This document shows positions 39,074-48,803 of a DNA stretch of 64,000 bases, piece by piece. Made by a program: the position numbers and the translations under genes. This DNA comes from Pseudomonas sp. KNUC1026 (GTDB taxonomy: Bacteria; Pseudomonadota; Gammaproteobacteria; Pseudomonadales; Pseudomonadaceae): the NCBI RefSeq assembly GCF_021650705.1, contig NZ_CP087138.1:1612001-1676000 (forward strand), written 5' to 3'. Below the pieces are notes generated by a model that saw nothing but the letters and a program-made list of their open reading frames with translations, had not been told where the DNA came from and did no database searches. The stretch's first letter is position 1; the number at the start of each line of letters is the position of its first letter.

Positions 39074-41397
39074 GTGCCAAGCCGTTCCAAGGAGCCTGCG
39101 CGCCAGCCGTGGCTCAAGCGCCTCAAAGCCTACGTGCGTGAGCTGCGCGAGCTGACAGCCGTCTATGATGGCGCCTCAGAGCCAACCCCAGCCAAACCTG
39201 CGGCCAAGCCCAAGGCAACAACGCCCAAGCCTGCTTCGCCCAAGCCTGCCAAGGCCACGCCGCGCGCGGCGCCGGCCGAAAAGCCCGAGGGCTCGCTGCC
39301 CATCGATGCCGCAGTGCGCAAACGCATGAAGGCCGATGTGCAGCGCTTGCTGCCCGAGCAACGCCAGCCGAATGCCGCGCAGTGGAAGATGATCTTCAGC
39401 GACGCACCGGCCACTTGTGTGGTGGCCGGCGCAGGTGCGGGCAAGTCGGCGTCGCTGGTGCTGCGTGTGGTGTTGTTGGTGGAATATCTCGGGGTGCCGC
39501 TGGAGCAGATCAGCGTGGTGACGTTCACCCGCGAGTCGCGCAAGGATTTCGTCGCTCGCCTGATCGAAGCTTTCGCGTTGTGGGGCCGCACACTCAGTGA
39601 GCGCCAGGCCCGCGACCGGGTGCGCACCTTCCACTCTCGTGCGCTGGGCTGGGCACAGGCACAACCTGCGCTGGCCGGGCTCAAGGCCTTCGAGGCACTG
39701 GGCCAGGGTGGCGCGAGTGACCCGGACCAGCCGCCGTTCGCCCTGGCGCTCAACACGCAGCAGCGCGACCTGCTCGGCGAGGCCTACAGCGCCTTGCTCA
39801 GCGAAAATGCCCAATTTGCGCACGCCATCGAAACCCTGCGCCGGCAAGCCGTACAGCTCGAACGCCTGGGCCGCGACCATCCCGACGTGCGCGCCCGCGC
39901 TACGGTGATGGGGTTGGCGGCACAGCGCGATGCGGCGCTCGCCGAACAGGTCAGGGTGCTATGGCAGGCTGCCGGCGCCTGGCCGTTGCCTGGAGTAGAG
40001 CCCGGCCCGGCCACGCTCGAGCTGCGCGGCCATGCATTCCACGTGCATGGTTGGCATCCCGGTGCGCAAGCGTGGGTGATGCTCGGCGTCGACGCCCGCG
40101 AGAGCCGCGACCTGCGCCGCGCCCAAGGTGAGCTGCCATTGGCGGCGGAGGTGGCGGTCAAACGCACGCTGTTCCAGGCCTTCTGCGACCAGCCGGTGAT
40201 CTGGCTGGACAGCTACGCCCAAGGCAAGGCCTTGGCCGAACGCCTGGCCGGCCATGCAGGCCGCGGCCCGGGCATCGAATACCGCCTTGCCGGTGAGTGG
40301 CGTGCTCAGCCGCTGCTGGAGCTGTTTTACCAGGTGGCCAGCTTCATCGAGAGCCTGGGCCTGGAAGTGGCCGATGCCGTCGCCCGTACGGGGCTTGCCG
40401 AGGAGGGCGCCGATGCTGCGTTTTTCCAGGCGCTGAGGCACTTCTGGCCGGCCTGCACCGCGCGCTGGCGCCAGGCTTCGCCGCCGGTGATGCCCTACAA
40501 CCACATCTTCAGCCACTTCATTACCCAAGGGTTCAGCGGTATCGAGGACGAGGCGATCAACGTGTTCCGGCACTTGCTGGTCGACGAGTTCCAGGACGTC
40601 TCGGCGTTACTGGTGGCCTGGCTCAAGGCCGTGCTGGGCGAGCGCGAGCGGCGCGGGCTGGGCGGTGGTTCGTTGCTGTGCGTCGGTGACGATTGGCAGT
40701 CGATCTATGGCTGGCGCGGCAGCAGCCCGGGCTTCTTTCTGGATTTCGAGCGTGTGTTCCCTGCATCGGCGCATCTGCGGGTGATGCTGCGAGACAACTA
40801 CCGTTGCCAGCAGGGCGTGATCGACGCTGCCGAATGGTTGGTCAAGGCCACCCCCAGCCTCAAGGGCAAAAAGGCTCGCGCCGTGGGCGAGCGCCCGGTC
40901 GCTCCGGTGCAGGTGTTGGCGCGTGATGATCAGGCGCTGCTGGCCAAGGTTCAGGTGCACTTGCAGGCGCAGGAGTCGGTGTTGGTGCTGTACCGCCGCT
41001 CTGCGGACAGGCCAGAGCTTGAGAAGCTGCTCAAAGAGCCGTTGGCGCAGTGCAAGGCCAGTGGCAATCCGGGGCAACTTCGTTTCATGACCTATCACGC
41101 TGCCAAGGGCCTGGAGGCCGATGCCGTGTGCCTGCTGGGGATTGCAGCTATCAGGGCGGGGGGCAATGGCGCAACGCCGTTTACCGGCTGGCTGGGCTGG
41201 GCCCGGCTGAGGCCGAGCAACCTTACGACGCAGCACAGGCGGATGAAGCCTACCGGCTGGCCTACGTGGCAATCACCCGAGCGCGGCAGCATTGTTACTG
41301 GTTCATCGAGCCGGCGGGGCAAGCGGTGCTCGCCAAGGCATCTTCACGTGTGGCCGGCAGCAAGGGGCTGTTTCAGGATTCGCGAGGGCAGGGCTAG
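39074..41397 (+). CDS. UvrD/Rep-family (superfamily 1) DNA helicase, frameshifted
   Basis: A protein of about 774 residues. The N-terminal 100 residues are a Lys/Pro/Ala-rich linker (TPKPASPKPAKATPRAAP). The helicase core has CVVAGAGAGKSASLVLR (motif I), VVTFTRESRKDF, LLVDEFQDVSALL (motif II), LLCVGDDWQSIYGWRGSSPG (motif III), LRDNYRCQQGVI and MTYHAAKGLEADAVCLLG. After a one-base loss in GGGG at 41137-41140 it continues with AYRLAYVAITRARQHCYWF (motif VI). The start used is a GTG. This kind of helicase, with an N-terminal tail, is separate from the main UvrD and Rep genes; its repair role is inferred. Confidence 0.87.
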
Positions 41398-41399
41398 CG

Positions 41400-41660
41400 T
41401 CAACCGCAGGCGCCAAGGCGCGCGGGTGGCACGAACGCCTCGAGTTCGGCTTCTATGGCCTCGATGATGCGCTCCACGTCGCTTGCGTTCATCACGGTGG
41501 CACAAGGGATGCCGGCGATGGCCAGCAGGGTGCGGCCGGTTTCGCGATCGAACAGCCTCGCCACCAGGCTGCCGGGGGCATCCATTGTGGCTTCCAGCCC
41601 GATGGGGTGGAAATGCCAGCGCATGACCTGGCAGGCATTGGGGAAGGTCATCTTGTTCAT
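41400..41660 (-). CDS. DUF1652 family protein
   Basis: The 86-residue protein MNKMTFPNACQVMRWHFHP continues with GLEATMDAPGSLVARLFDR and AIAGIPCATVMNASDVERII, the pattern of DUF1652, a small family largely restricted to Pseudomonas. The ATG at 41660 follows GAGGTGG and is preferred over upstream in-frame starts. Function is unknown. It converges on the helicase gene, with stops two bases apart. Confidence 0.75.
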   Translation of the reverse strand: MNKMTFPNACQVMRWHFHPIGLEATMDAPGSLVARLFDRETGRTLLAIAGIPCATVMNASDVERIIEAIEAELEAFVPPARLGACG

Positions 41661-41804
41661 CGGGCCACCTCGCGGGGAAAGCCTGCGTCTGGCTTTAAAA
41701 GGTAGCAGGTGGCGGAGCCGAAAACGTGTTATTTCGTTCAGCCCACCCTGTTCAGGGAGGGCCATTGATGCAGGTCAAGGCGTGCCGAGGTAAGGCTTGA
41801 CGGC

Positions 41805-41969
41805 TTACAGGGCGCGGGTCACGCGGATGTCAGCGATATTGGCCCGTTCTTCATCGCCATGCAGGGCTACCAGCGCGGCTTCGGCCTCGCTCAGGCTGCC
41901 GCTTTGCAAAAAGGCGAAATCCCAGCGGCGCTGGCCGTTCAGGGTGTAGTGGATGACGTACTTGGTCAT
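41805..41969 (-). CDS. Small conserved hypothetical protein (54 residues)
   Basis: A 54-residue frame: MTKYVIHYTLNGQRRWDFAF, then LQSGSLSEAEAALVALHGDE, ending NIADIRVTRAL. Two predicted strands, a helix and a strand give a small alpha/beta fold, and the codon use is like that of neighbouring genes. It lies 12 bases downstream of the DUF1883 gene on the same strand and is probably co-transcribed with it. I do not recognise a named family. Confidence 0.6.
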   Translation of the reverse strand: MTKYVIHYTLNGQRRWDFAFLQSGSLSEAEAALVALHGDEERANIADIRVTRAL

Positions 41970-41981
41970 GGGGCAGCCCTG

Positions 41982-42287
41982 TCAGGTATAGGAGGAATGC
42001 GAGCGGCGCACGATCTTGATGGTGTGCTTGAACGCGGTGTTCTTCAGCGGGCGATCTTTCAGGCGAGGGCCGGAGGTGTCGAGCGTGATGTTCCAGAAAC
42101 CGCTGCTGGGCACGGTGATGCGTGCGGGGAACTTGTCGAAGGCGCCGCCGTGATAGGTGTGGCGGCCACCGTTGCGAAAGGCGCGGTAATTGGCGTCGTT
42201 CATCAGGCGAATGTTGCAGCGTTGTGAGCACTCGATCACGACCAGGTCGTCTTCGTTGAGGTGCTCGCGCTGGTGTACGAATTTCAT
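41982..42287 (-). CDS. DUF1883 family protein
   Basis: The 101-residue protein starts MKFVHQREHLNEDDLVVIEC and has CNIRLMNDANYRAFRNGGRH, FPARITVPSSGFWNITLDTS and a basic end (FKHTIKIVRR), matching DUF1883. The domain is a small beta-rich fold, sometimes fused to TIR-like or other signalling domains in other bacteria; here it stands alone. Function unknown. Confidence 0.82.
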   Translation of the reverse strand: MKFVHQREHLNEDDLVVIECSQRCNIRLMNDANYRAFRNGGRHTYHGGAFDKFPARITVPSSGFWNITLDTSGPRLKDRPLKNTAFKHTIKIVRRSHSSYT

Positions 42288-42429
42288 GAGGGCTCCGGAA
42301 AGGCGGGAGTGTTGCCAAGGCGCGCACTGTATCACAGCGTGCTTGCCGCTGCGCTGCCCAGGCACCCTGTGAACAAATGGCCAGCTACCCGGTCCAAGCC
42401 TCTTTGACCGATATAGGGGCATGGTATCG

Positions 42430-42783
42430 ATGAAGGCTGTATGGCTCGCCCTGGCGGCGTTGATGTTAGGTGGTTGTGCCAGTGTTTCGGACCTCGAGCA
42501 AACCCACGAAACGATGGACGTGATCTCTGGCAAATCCCCCAAGGACTACTCGGCATGCCTGGCGCAGCGCCTTTCTAGCAGCCGTTCGCCCTTGACCATC
42601 GAACCGCACAAGAGCGGCTTTCGTGTGATCGTGCCGCAGAAATTCGGCTCGGGGCCGGCGGCGGTGGTGCTGGTCGAGGAGCGCTCAGGTGGCAGCTCGA
42701 TCAAGGTCCACGAACGGTTGTCGAATCTGCCAGTGCGGTTTCATGACGTACGCAACGCTGCTACAGCGTGCATCTCCGGCTGA
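42430..42783 (+). CDS. Putative lipoprotein
   Basis: The 117-residue product has a lipoprotein signal (MKAVWLALAALMLGGCASVS) with lipobox LGGC and Cys16 as acceptor. The mature part (SGKSPKDYSACLAQRLSSSR; FRVIVPQKFGSGPAAVVLVE; TACISG) is small and has two Cys that could pair. An ATG three codons upstream is an alternative start but sits only three bases after the GGGG ribosome-like site. Function unknown; outer-membrane location is likely because residue +2 is Ala. Confidence 0.72.
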   Translation: MKAVWLALAALMLGGCASVSDLEQTHETMDVISGKSPKDYSACLAQRLSSSRSPLTIEPHKSGFRVIVPQKFGSGPAAVVLVEERSGGSSIKVHERLSNLPVRFHDVRNAATACISG

Positions 42784-42925
42784 GTATTTTCATCGCGGAA
42801 CTAAATGCTTGCAGGGTTTTTCTATTGTCGCAGTGCGCGCGCCAGGCGTGCCCCATTGTAACGTTCATCGGGCCTGATTAGACTGCGCCGAATACGTAGG
42901 CCCGCCCTTGAATTAAGGACACTTC

Positions 42926-43762
42926 ATGATCAAGAAATGCTTGTTCCCGGCAGCCGGTTACGGCACCCGCTTTTTGCCAGCGACCAAGGCGATGCCCAAG
43001 GAAATGCTGCCGGTGGTCAACAAGCCGTTGATCCAGTACGGCGTTGAAGAAGCGCTGGAAGCTGGCCTTACCGGCATCGCCATCGTCACTGGCCGCGGCA
43101 AGCGCGCGCTGGAAGACCACTTCGACATCAGCTACGAGCTGGAAACCCAGATCCGCAACACCGACAAGGAAAAGTACCTGGTCGGTATTCGCAAGCTGAT
43201 CGACCAGTGCACGTTCTCGTACACCCGCCAGGTCGAAATGAAAGGCCTGGGCCACGCGATCCTCAGCGGCCGCCCATTGATCGGCGACGAGCCCTTCGCA
43301 GTGGTGCTGGCGGACGACCTGTGCGTGAACCCTGAAGGCGACAGCGTGCTGCAGCAGATGGTGAAGCTGTACAACCAGTTCCGCTGCTCCATCGTAGCCA
43401 TTCAGGAAGTCGACCCGCAGGAAACCAACAAGTACGGCGTGATCGCCGGCGAGATGATCCGTGACGACATCTACCGTGTGAACACCATGGTCGAAAAGCC
43501 CAAGCCTGAAGACGCGCCTTCGAACCTGGCGATCATCGGCCGCTATATCCTGACCCCGGATATCTTCAAGCTGATCGAGGAAACCGAGCCAGGCAAGGGC
43601 GGCGAGATTCAGATCACCGACGCACTGATGAAGCAAGCCAAAGACGGCTGCGTGCTGGCGTACAAGTTCAAGGGTGAGCGTTTCGACTGCGGTAGCGCAG
43701 AAGGTTACATCGACGCTACCAACTATTGCTTCGAGAACTTCTACAAGAAGGGCCAGCTCTGA
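42926..43762 (+). CDS. galU: UTP-glucose-1-phosphate uridylyltransferase
   Basis: GalU makes UDP-glucose for LPS, exopolysaccharide and, here, possibly the CrtX glucosyl donor. The 278-residue protein opens CLFPAAGYGTRFLPATKAMP and has LPVVNKPLIQYGVEEALEAG and LADDLCVNPEG, the nucleotidyltransferase signatures. The frame is intact and length typical. A terminator follows before gor. Confidence 0.96.
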   Translation: MIKKCLFPAAGYGTRFLPATKAMPKEMLPVVNKPLIQYGVEEALEAGLTGIAIVTGRGKRALEDHFDISYELETQIRNTDKEKYLVGIRKLIDQCTFSYTRQVEMKGLGHAILSGRPLIGDEPFAVVLADDLCVNPEGDSVLQQMVKLYNQFRCSIVAIQEVDPQETNKYGVIAGEMIRDDIYRVNTMVEKPKPEDAPSNLAIIGRYILTPDIFKLIEETEPGKGGEIQITDALMKQAKDGCVLAYKFKGERFDCGSAEGYIDATNYCFENFYKKGQL

Positions 43763-43784
43763 TTCTTGCGTGAAGTTATAAAGG

Positions 43785-43814
43785 CGCCGCTATCCTGACC
43801 GATAGCGGCGTTTT
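43785..43814 (+). terminator. Intrinsic terminator after galU
   Basis: A perfect 10-base stem CGCCGCTATC/GATAGCGGCG with a six-base loop is followed by TTTT. It lies 22 bases past the galU stop and 17 before gor. Confidence 0.85.
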
Positions 43815-43830
43815 CATTTGAGGAATATGC

Positions 43831-45189
43831 ATGGCATACGATGTCGATTTGTTCGTGATAGGCGCAGGGTCCGGCGGCGTGCGCGCCGCACGATTTGCAG
43901 CAGGCTTTGGCGCGCGAGTGGCGATCGCCGAGAGCCGCTACCTGGGTGGCACCTGTGTGAATGTGGGTTGCGTGCCCAAGAAGCTGCTGGTCTATGGTGC
44001 TCATTACGGTGAGGACCTGGCCCATGCCCAGGCCTATGGCTGGTCGGTCGAGCAGCCAGCGTTCGACTGGCCAACCCTGATCGCCAACAAGAACCGCGAG
44101 ATTCAGCGCCTCAATGGGATCTACGAAAAGCTGCTGACCAGCGCGGGCGTTACCCAGCATAACGGCCACGCCCGGCTGCTCGATGCGCACACGGTCGAAG
44201 TGGCGGGCCGGCGGATCAGTGCCGAGCGCATCCTGATCGCCACCGGCGGCTGGCCGCATATCCCGGACATTCCCGGGCGCGAGCATGCGATCTCCTCGAA
44301 TGAGGCGTTTTACCTCGAGCAGTTGCCCAAGCGCGTGGTTGTGGTAGGCGGGGGTTACATCGCCGTGGAGTTTGCTGGGATTTTCAATGGCATGGGCGCA
44401 GAAACCACCCTGATGTACCGGGGTGGACTGTTCCTGCGGGGCTTCGATGGCACGGTGCGCGAGCACCTGCGCGACCAGTTGAAGCACAAGGGCATGGACT
44501 TGCGGTTCGACACAGACCTTGAGCGCATCGACAAGCAGGCCGATGGCACTCTGTTGCTGACCTGCAAGGGTGGGCAAACGATGGTCGCCGACTGCGTGCT
44601 CTACGCCACTGGCCGCAAGCCTTGCCTGGATCGGCTGGGGTTGGAGAACACTCAGGTAAGCCTCGACGACCGGGGTTACATCGAGGTCGATGACCAGTAT
44701 CAGACCACCGAGCCGTCGATACTGGCGCTGGGCGACGTGATCGGGCGGGTGCAGCTCACGCCGGTGGCGACTGCCGAAGGCATGGCCATCGCGCGGCGGC
44801 TGTTCAAGCCGGCGGACTATCGGCCAGTGGATTACCAGCACATCCCCACCGCGGTGTTCAGCCAACCGCCCATCGGTACCGTGGGCCTGACCGAAGAGCA
44901 GGCCCGCGAACAGGGTCATGCATTGAAAATCTTCGAAACCACCTTCCGGCCCATGAAGCTGACGCTGACCGACGACCCGGAGCGCATCCTCATGAAGCTG
45001 GTGGTCGATGCGCAAACCGACCGAGTGCTGGGCTGCCACATGGTCGGCCCGGAAGCCGGCGAGATCGTTCAGGGGTTGGCGGTGGCGATCAAGGCGGGTG
45101 CGACCAAGCAGGTGTTCGACGACACCATCGGCGTTCACCCCACCTCGGCCGAAGAGTTCGTGACGCTGCGCAGCCAGACGCGTAGTTGA
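43831..45189 (+). CDS. gor: Glutathione-disulfide reductase
   Basis: The 452-residue flavoprotein begins with the FAD motif [20 protein letters not shown] and has the redox-active disulphide in [18 protein letters not shown]. The NAD(P) domain contains [21 protein letters not shown], and the C-terminal dimer interface has [12 protein letters not shown] with the catalytic His. It reduces GSSG with NADPH. The frame is intact. Confidence 0.96.
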   Translation: MAYDVDLFVIGAGSGGVRAARFAAGFGARVAIAESRYLGGTCVNVGCVPKKLLVYGAHYGEDLAHAQAYGWSVEQPAFDWPTLIANKNREIQRLNGIYEKLLTSAGVTQHNGHARLLDAHTVEVAGRRISAERILIATGGWPHIPDIPGREHAISSNEAFYLEQLPKRVVVVGGGYIAVEFAGIFNGMGAETTLMYRGGLFLRGFDGTVREHLRDQLKHKGMDLRFDTDLERIDKQADGTLLLTCKGGQTMVADCVLYATGRKPCLDRLGLENTQVSLDDRGYIEVDDQYQTTEPSILALGDVIGRVQLTPVATAEGMAIARRLFKPADYRPVDYQHIPTAVFSQPPIGTVGLTEEQAREQGHALKIFETTFRPMKLTLTDDPERILMKLVVDAQTDRVLGCHMVGPEAGEIVQGLAVAIKAGATKQVFDDTIGVHPTSAEEFVTLRSQTRS

Positions 45190-45193
45190 TCGC

Positions 45194-45828
45194 CTAGGGG
45201 CGGTGGCAGAGCTCGGCGTCGGCCTGCAGGCCGAGCTTTTCCATCGCGCGGCGACGCTGGCGTTGCACGCTGCGTTCGCTGCGCTGCATTTGTTCGGCAA
45301 TCTTGCGTGCGCTGAGCCCGGTGCGCGAAGCGTCAAGCACCTGCTGTTCGCGCTCGGTCAATGCCGTTGTGGCTTCGCAGGCCCAGGCACTTCTGTGGGT
45401 ATAGCGCTTGCCCATGATGTGCTGTACGTCGCTGCACAGGTAGCTGCGGCCGGCCGCGACCTGGCTTGCAGCGCGTGCAAGTTCGATGGCTTCGGCACGC
45501 TTGCTCACCACGCCCCGCACGCCCAGGCCAAGGATGCTGCCCAGTGCGCAGGGTTCGCGCAGCGCTGTGAGCACCACCAGCGGCAATGATGGCCAGCCCT
45601 CGCGTACCCTGGCGATCAGCTCCAGGCCATCGGCCTGCCGCCCCCGGGCATGAAGAAATCAGTGACCACCAGGTCAAATGGCCGTTGCTGCAGCGCCAGC
45701 AGGAGGGCGTCGGTGCCATCGACGCAGGCCGCCACGTGCAGACGGCCCCTGGCGGCGTTATTGAGGATCATCGAGGCCCCAGCCAGCGAGGCGGGGTGGT
45801 CGTCGGCCAGCAGGATCTGGATCGTCAT
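45194..45828 (-). CDS. NarL/FixJ-type response regulator, frameshifted
   Basis: A protein of about 211 residues. The receiver domain starts MTIQILLADDHPASLAGASM with the acidic pair, and the phospho-acceptor Asp lies in FDLVVTDFFMPGG. A C-run at 45641-45645 seems one base short, and the rest (LPLVVLTALREPCALGSILG) is in another frame. The LuxR-type HTH is TALTEREQQVLDASRTGLSA followed by KIAEQMQRSERSVQRQRRRA. Its start lies inside the end of the upstream LuxR-type gene. No histidine kinase is adjacent. Confidence 0.83.
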
Positions 45829-46114
45829 AGTTTTGGCTCCGGGTCACCGACAGCAGATTGGTCGGCATCTTGATGGGGACCAGCCCGAGACTGGCGGCAA
45901 TCACCGCGATGTAGGTCGTGGAGTTGAGCCCGAACTTGCGGTGCAGGTTGTGTGTGTGGAAGTTGACCGTCGAGACCGAGCAATGCATCAGCATCGCTAT
46001 ATCTGCAGCGGTCTTGCCGTGGCAGCACCAGCCCAGCACTTGCTGTTCCTTGGGTGTCAGCGTGGCGAACACGGTCATTGCATCCTGGTTGTCGTCGGGT
46101 ATGGCGCGGCCCAT
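45758..46114 (-). CDS. LuxR-family helix-turn-helix regulator without receiver domain
   Basis: The 118-residue protein is mainly a LuxR/NarL HTH domain: ATLTPKEQQVLGWCCHGKTA then ADIAMLMHCSVSTVNFHTHN and LHRKFGLNSTTYIAVIAASL. The last 25 residues run through the start of the response-regulator gene, a 71-base same-strand overlap in another frame. The overlap might be real coupling or might result from an undetected indel near the end. An inverted repeat lies upstream at 46178-46195. Confidence 0.75.
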   Translation of the reverse strand: MGRAIPDDNQDAMTVFATLTPKEQQVLGWCCHGKTAADIAMLMHCSVSTVNFHTHNLHRKFGLNSTTYIAVIAASLGLVPIKMPTNLLSVTRSQNYDDPDPAGRRPPRLAGWGLDDPQ

Positions 46115-46177
46115 GGTCTTCCCTTCGCATTGGTTGAGCGTGTGCCATGGTTATAACGGCTGGTGCAGGCAGCGGAA

Positions 46178-46195
46178 CCTGTCAAACCTGACAGG
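46178..46195. promoter_or_regulatory. Perfect inverted repeat upstream of the LuxR-type gene
   Basis: CCTGTCA-AACC-TGACAGG, seven-base arms, lies 64 bases before the regulator start and about 265 bases before ahpC. It is a candidate operator. The rest of the 345-base gap (46115-46459) holds an AT-richer ahpC promoter region and a strong AAAGGAG ribosome site; a convincing OxyR site was not found. Confidence 0.45.
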
Positions 46196-46459
46196 CCGCA
46201 GAGCTTATCCTGTTGCCCGATATGACGGGGTGGGAGTGGGCTACGAGAAATGTAAGAAAAATCAACTTCCTGCCGGAGAGGGAGCCAGGATTGGCACCGC
46301 TGGAGAGGATGAAAATGTTGATGCGCAGGGGGGCTGAGCACTAATAGTCAAAAACAATGGGTTGGATATGCATTGGCAATGAGCGCATGAGAAGATCAAT
46401 AGCTAGCATACTTTCCATCGAATCACAGATCGTACTGCAAACCCTAAAGGAGCCAACCG

Positions 46460-47023
46460 ATGCCTCTGATCAACAGCCAAGTCAAACCGTTCAAAGCGAC
46501 CGCCTACCACAACGGCAAGTTCGTCGATGTAAGCGACGCTGACCTCAAGGGCAAATGGTCGGTAGTGTTCTTCTACCCTGCCGACTTCACCTTCGTGTGC
46601 CCAACCGAACTGGGTGACCTGGCCGACCGTTACGAAGAGTTCCAGGCGCTGGGCGTCGAGATCTACGGCGTCTCCACCGACACCCACTTCACCCACAAAG
46701 CCTGGCACGACACCTCCGACACCATCGCCAAGATTCAGTACCCACTGATTGGCGACCCGACCCAGGTGATCTCGCGCAACTTCGACGTGCTGATCGAAGA
46801 AGCTGGCCTGGCGGACCGTGGCACTTTCGTGATCAACCCAGAAGGCCAGATCAAGATCGTCGAAATCAACGACGGTGGCGTAGGCCGTGACGCTTCCGAG
46901 CTGCTGCGCAAGGTCAAGGCTGCCCAGTACGTCGCTGCTCACCCAGGCGAAGTGTGCCCTGCCAAGTGGAAAGAAGGCGAAGCCACTCTGGCGCCATCGC
47001 TGGACCTGGTCGGCAAGATCTGA
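46460..47023 (+). CDS. ahpC: Alkyl hydroperoxide reductase subunit C (2-Cys peroxiredoxin)
   Basis: The 187-residue peroxiredoxin has the peroxidatic Cys47 in [16 protein letters not shown] and the resolving Cys near residue 166 in [12 protein letters not shown]. It reduces organic hydroperoxides and hydrogen peroxide and is recycled by AhpF, encoded next. AAAGGAG precedes the ATG. The frame is intact and codon use suggests strong expression. Confidence 0.97.
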   Translation: MPLINSQVKPFKATAYHNGKFVDVSDADLKGKWSVVFFYPADFTFVCPTELGDLADRYEEFQALGVEIYGVSTDTHFTHKAWHDTSDTIAKIQYPLIGDPTQVISRNFDVLIEEAGLADRGTFVINPEGQIKIVEINDGGVGRDASELLRKVKAAQYVAAHPGEVCPAKWKEGEATLAPSLDLVGKI

Positions 47024-47080
47024 CCATGACACCACGGGCGAAGGCCAACGACCTGCTTTAGCTGTACCTCGCCCATCTGG

Positions 47081-47114
47081 ACGCCCGGGCGCTTGCGCCT
47101 GGGCGTTTTTGTTT
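47081..47114 (+). terminator. Terminator or attenuator between ahpC and ahpF
   Basis: A 12-base GC-rich stem (ACGCCCGGGCGC with its near-perfect complement) is followed by TTTTTGTTT. It probably ends most ahpC transcripts, giving more AhpC than AhpF. Confidence 0.85.
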
Positions 47115-47139
47115 CCGCATTCCTGAAAGGCCCATCGCC

Positions 47140-48691
47140 ATGCTCGACGCTACGCTTAAAACCCAGTTGAAGACTTACCTTGAGCGAGTCACCCAGCCGA
47201 TCGAGATCGTCGCCAGCCTCGACGACGGCGCCAAGTCTCGGGAACTGCTCGGGTTGCTGCAGGACATCCAGGCACTCTCATCGCTGATCACCCTGCGCGA
47301 TGACGGCCAGGATCCACGCAAGCCTTCTTTTTCGATCAATCGCCCCGGCGGTGATATCAGCCTGCGCTTTGCCGGCATCCCCATGGGCCACGAATTCACT
47401 TCGCTGGTGCTGGCGCTGCTGCAAGTCGGCGGCCACCCCTCCAAGGCTGGTCAGGATGTGCTTGAGCAGATCGCGGCGCTGGACGGCGATTACCTGTTCG
47501 AAACCTATTTCTCGCTGTCGTGCCAGAACTGCCCGGATGTGGTGCAGGCCCTGAACCTGATGGCGGTGATCAACCCGCGTGTTCGCCACGTGGCCATCGA
47601 CGGCGCGCTGTTCCAGGCCGAAGTCGACCAGCGCCAGGTCATGGCGGTGCCCAGTGTTTACCTTAATGGTGAGCCGTTCGGCCAGGGCCGCATGGGCCTT
47701 GAGGAAATCATCGCCAAACTCGACACCGGCGCGGCCGACCGTGAAGCGAAGAAGCTCAACGCCAAGGCGCCGTTCGATGTGCTGGTGATCGGCGGTGGCC
47801 CAGCCGGCGCGGCAGCGGCCGTGTATGCCGCGCGTAAAGGTATCCGTACCGGCGTGGCTGCCGAGCGTTTCGGTGGCCAGGTGCTCGATACCCTCGCCAT
47901 CGAGAACTTCATTTCGGTTAAAGAAACCGAAGGGCCAAAACTGGCCATGGCCTTGGAAGAGCACGTTAAGCAATACGATGTCGACATCATGAACCTGCAA
48001 CGTGCCGAGCAGCTGATTCCCGGCCGCGACGGTGCCTTGCATGAAATCCGCTTCGCCGGCGGCGCATCGCTGAAGGCCAAAGCGCTGATCATCGCGACCG
48101 GCGCCCGGTGGCGCGAAATGAACGTGCCGGGCGAGCAACAGTACCGTAACCGTGGTGTTGCCTATTGCCCGCACTGCGATGGCCCGCTGTTCAAGGGCAA
48201 GCGCGTGGCGGTGGTGGGTGGCGGCAACTCCGGTGTCGAGGCCGCGATCGACCTGGCCGGAATCGTCAGCCATGTGACCTTGCTCGAATTCGACAGCAAG
48301 TTGCGCGCGGATGCAGTGTTGCAGCGCAAACTGAACAGCCTGCCGAACGTAACGGCTGACCACCGAAGCCCTGACCACCGAAGTGACTGGCGACGGCCAG
48401 AAGGTCAACGGCCTCACCTACAAGGATCGCCAGACTGGTGAAAGCCGCCATGTGGAATTGGAAGGGATTTTCGTGCAGATCGGCCTGCTGCCCAACAGTG
48501 ATTGGCTCAAAGGCGCCATCGAGCTGTCGCAGCGCGGCGAGATCATGGTCGATGCGCGCGGAGAAACCGACCTGCCAGGCATCTTCGCCGCCGGTGATGT
48601 AACCACTGCGCCGTACAAGCAGATCATCATTGCCATGGGCGAAGGCGCCAAAGCATCGCTGGCCGCATTCGACCACCTGATCAGAGCTTGA
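47140..48691 (+). CDS. ahpF: Alkyl hydroperoxide reductase subunit F, frameshifted
   Basis: AhpF passes electrons from NADH through FAD to AhpC. The protein of about 517 residues has an N-terminal thioredoxin-like domain with [12 protein letters not shown] (near residue 130), the FAD motif [20 protein letters not shown], the thioredoxin-reductase-like [20 protein letters not shown] near residue 345, and [15 protein letters not shown] near the end. One extra G at 48354-48355 shifts the frame; SLPNVT should run into [14 protein letters not shown]. Confidence 0.94.
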
Positions 48692-48695
48692 AGCC

Positions 48696-48771
48696 TGTAG
48701 GAGAGCGGCTGTGCCGCGCGACGCGATGAGCTACAGGATCGTCGCGTCGCGCGGCAAGCCGCTCTCCTACA
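48696..48771. repeat. REP pair (REPIN-like inverted repeat)
   Basis: Two arms, TGTAGGAGAGCGGCT-GTGCCGCGCGACGCGAT and its near-complement, are separated by about ten bases and point outward. Each arm is like the Pseudomonas REP sequence GTGGGAGCGGGCTTGCC. It lies between the convergent ahpF and acnB genes. Confidence 0.8.
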
Positions 48772-48803
48772 AAAAACCCCGCCAGCGGCGGGGTTTCTTT
48801 TTT
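48771..48803. terminator. Bidirectional terminator between ahpF and acnB
   Basis: AAAAAACCCCGCC-AGC-GGCGGGG-TTTCTTTTTT forms a stem flanked by A- and T-runs, so it can end transcription from either side. It ends at the acnB stop codon. Confidence 0.88.

Noticed and set aside
46385..46445. OxyR-like site before ahpC
   Set aside because: One ATAG is present, but the further half-sites at the required spacing are poor.
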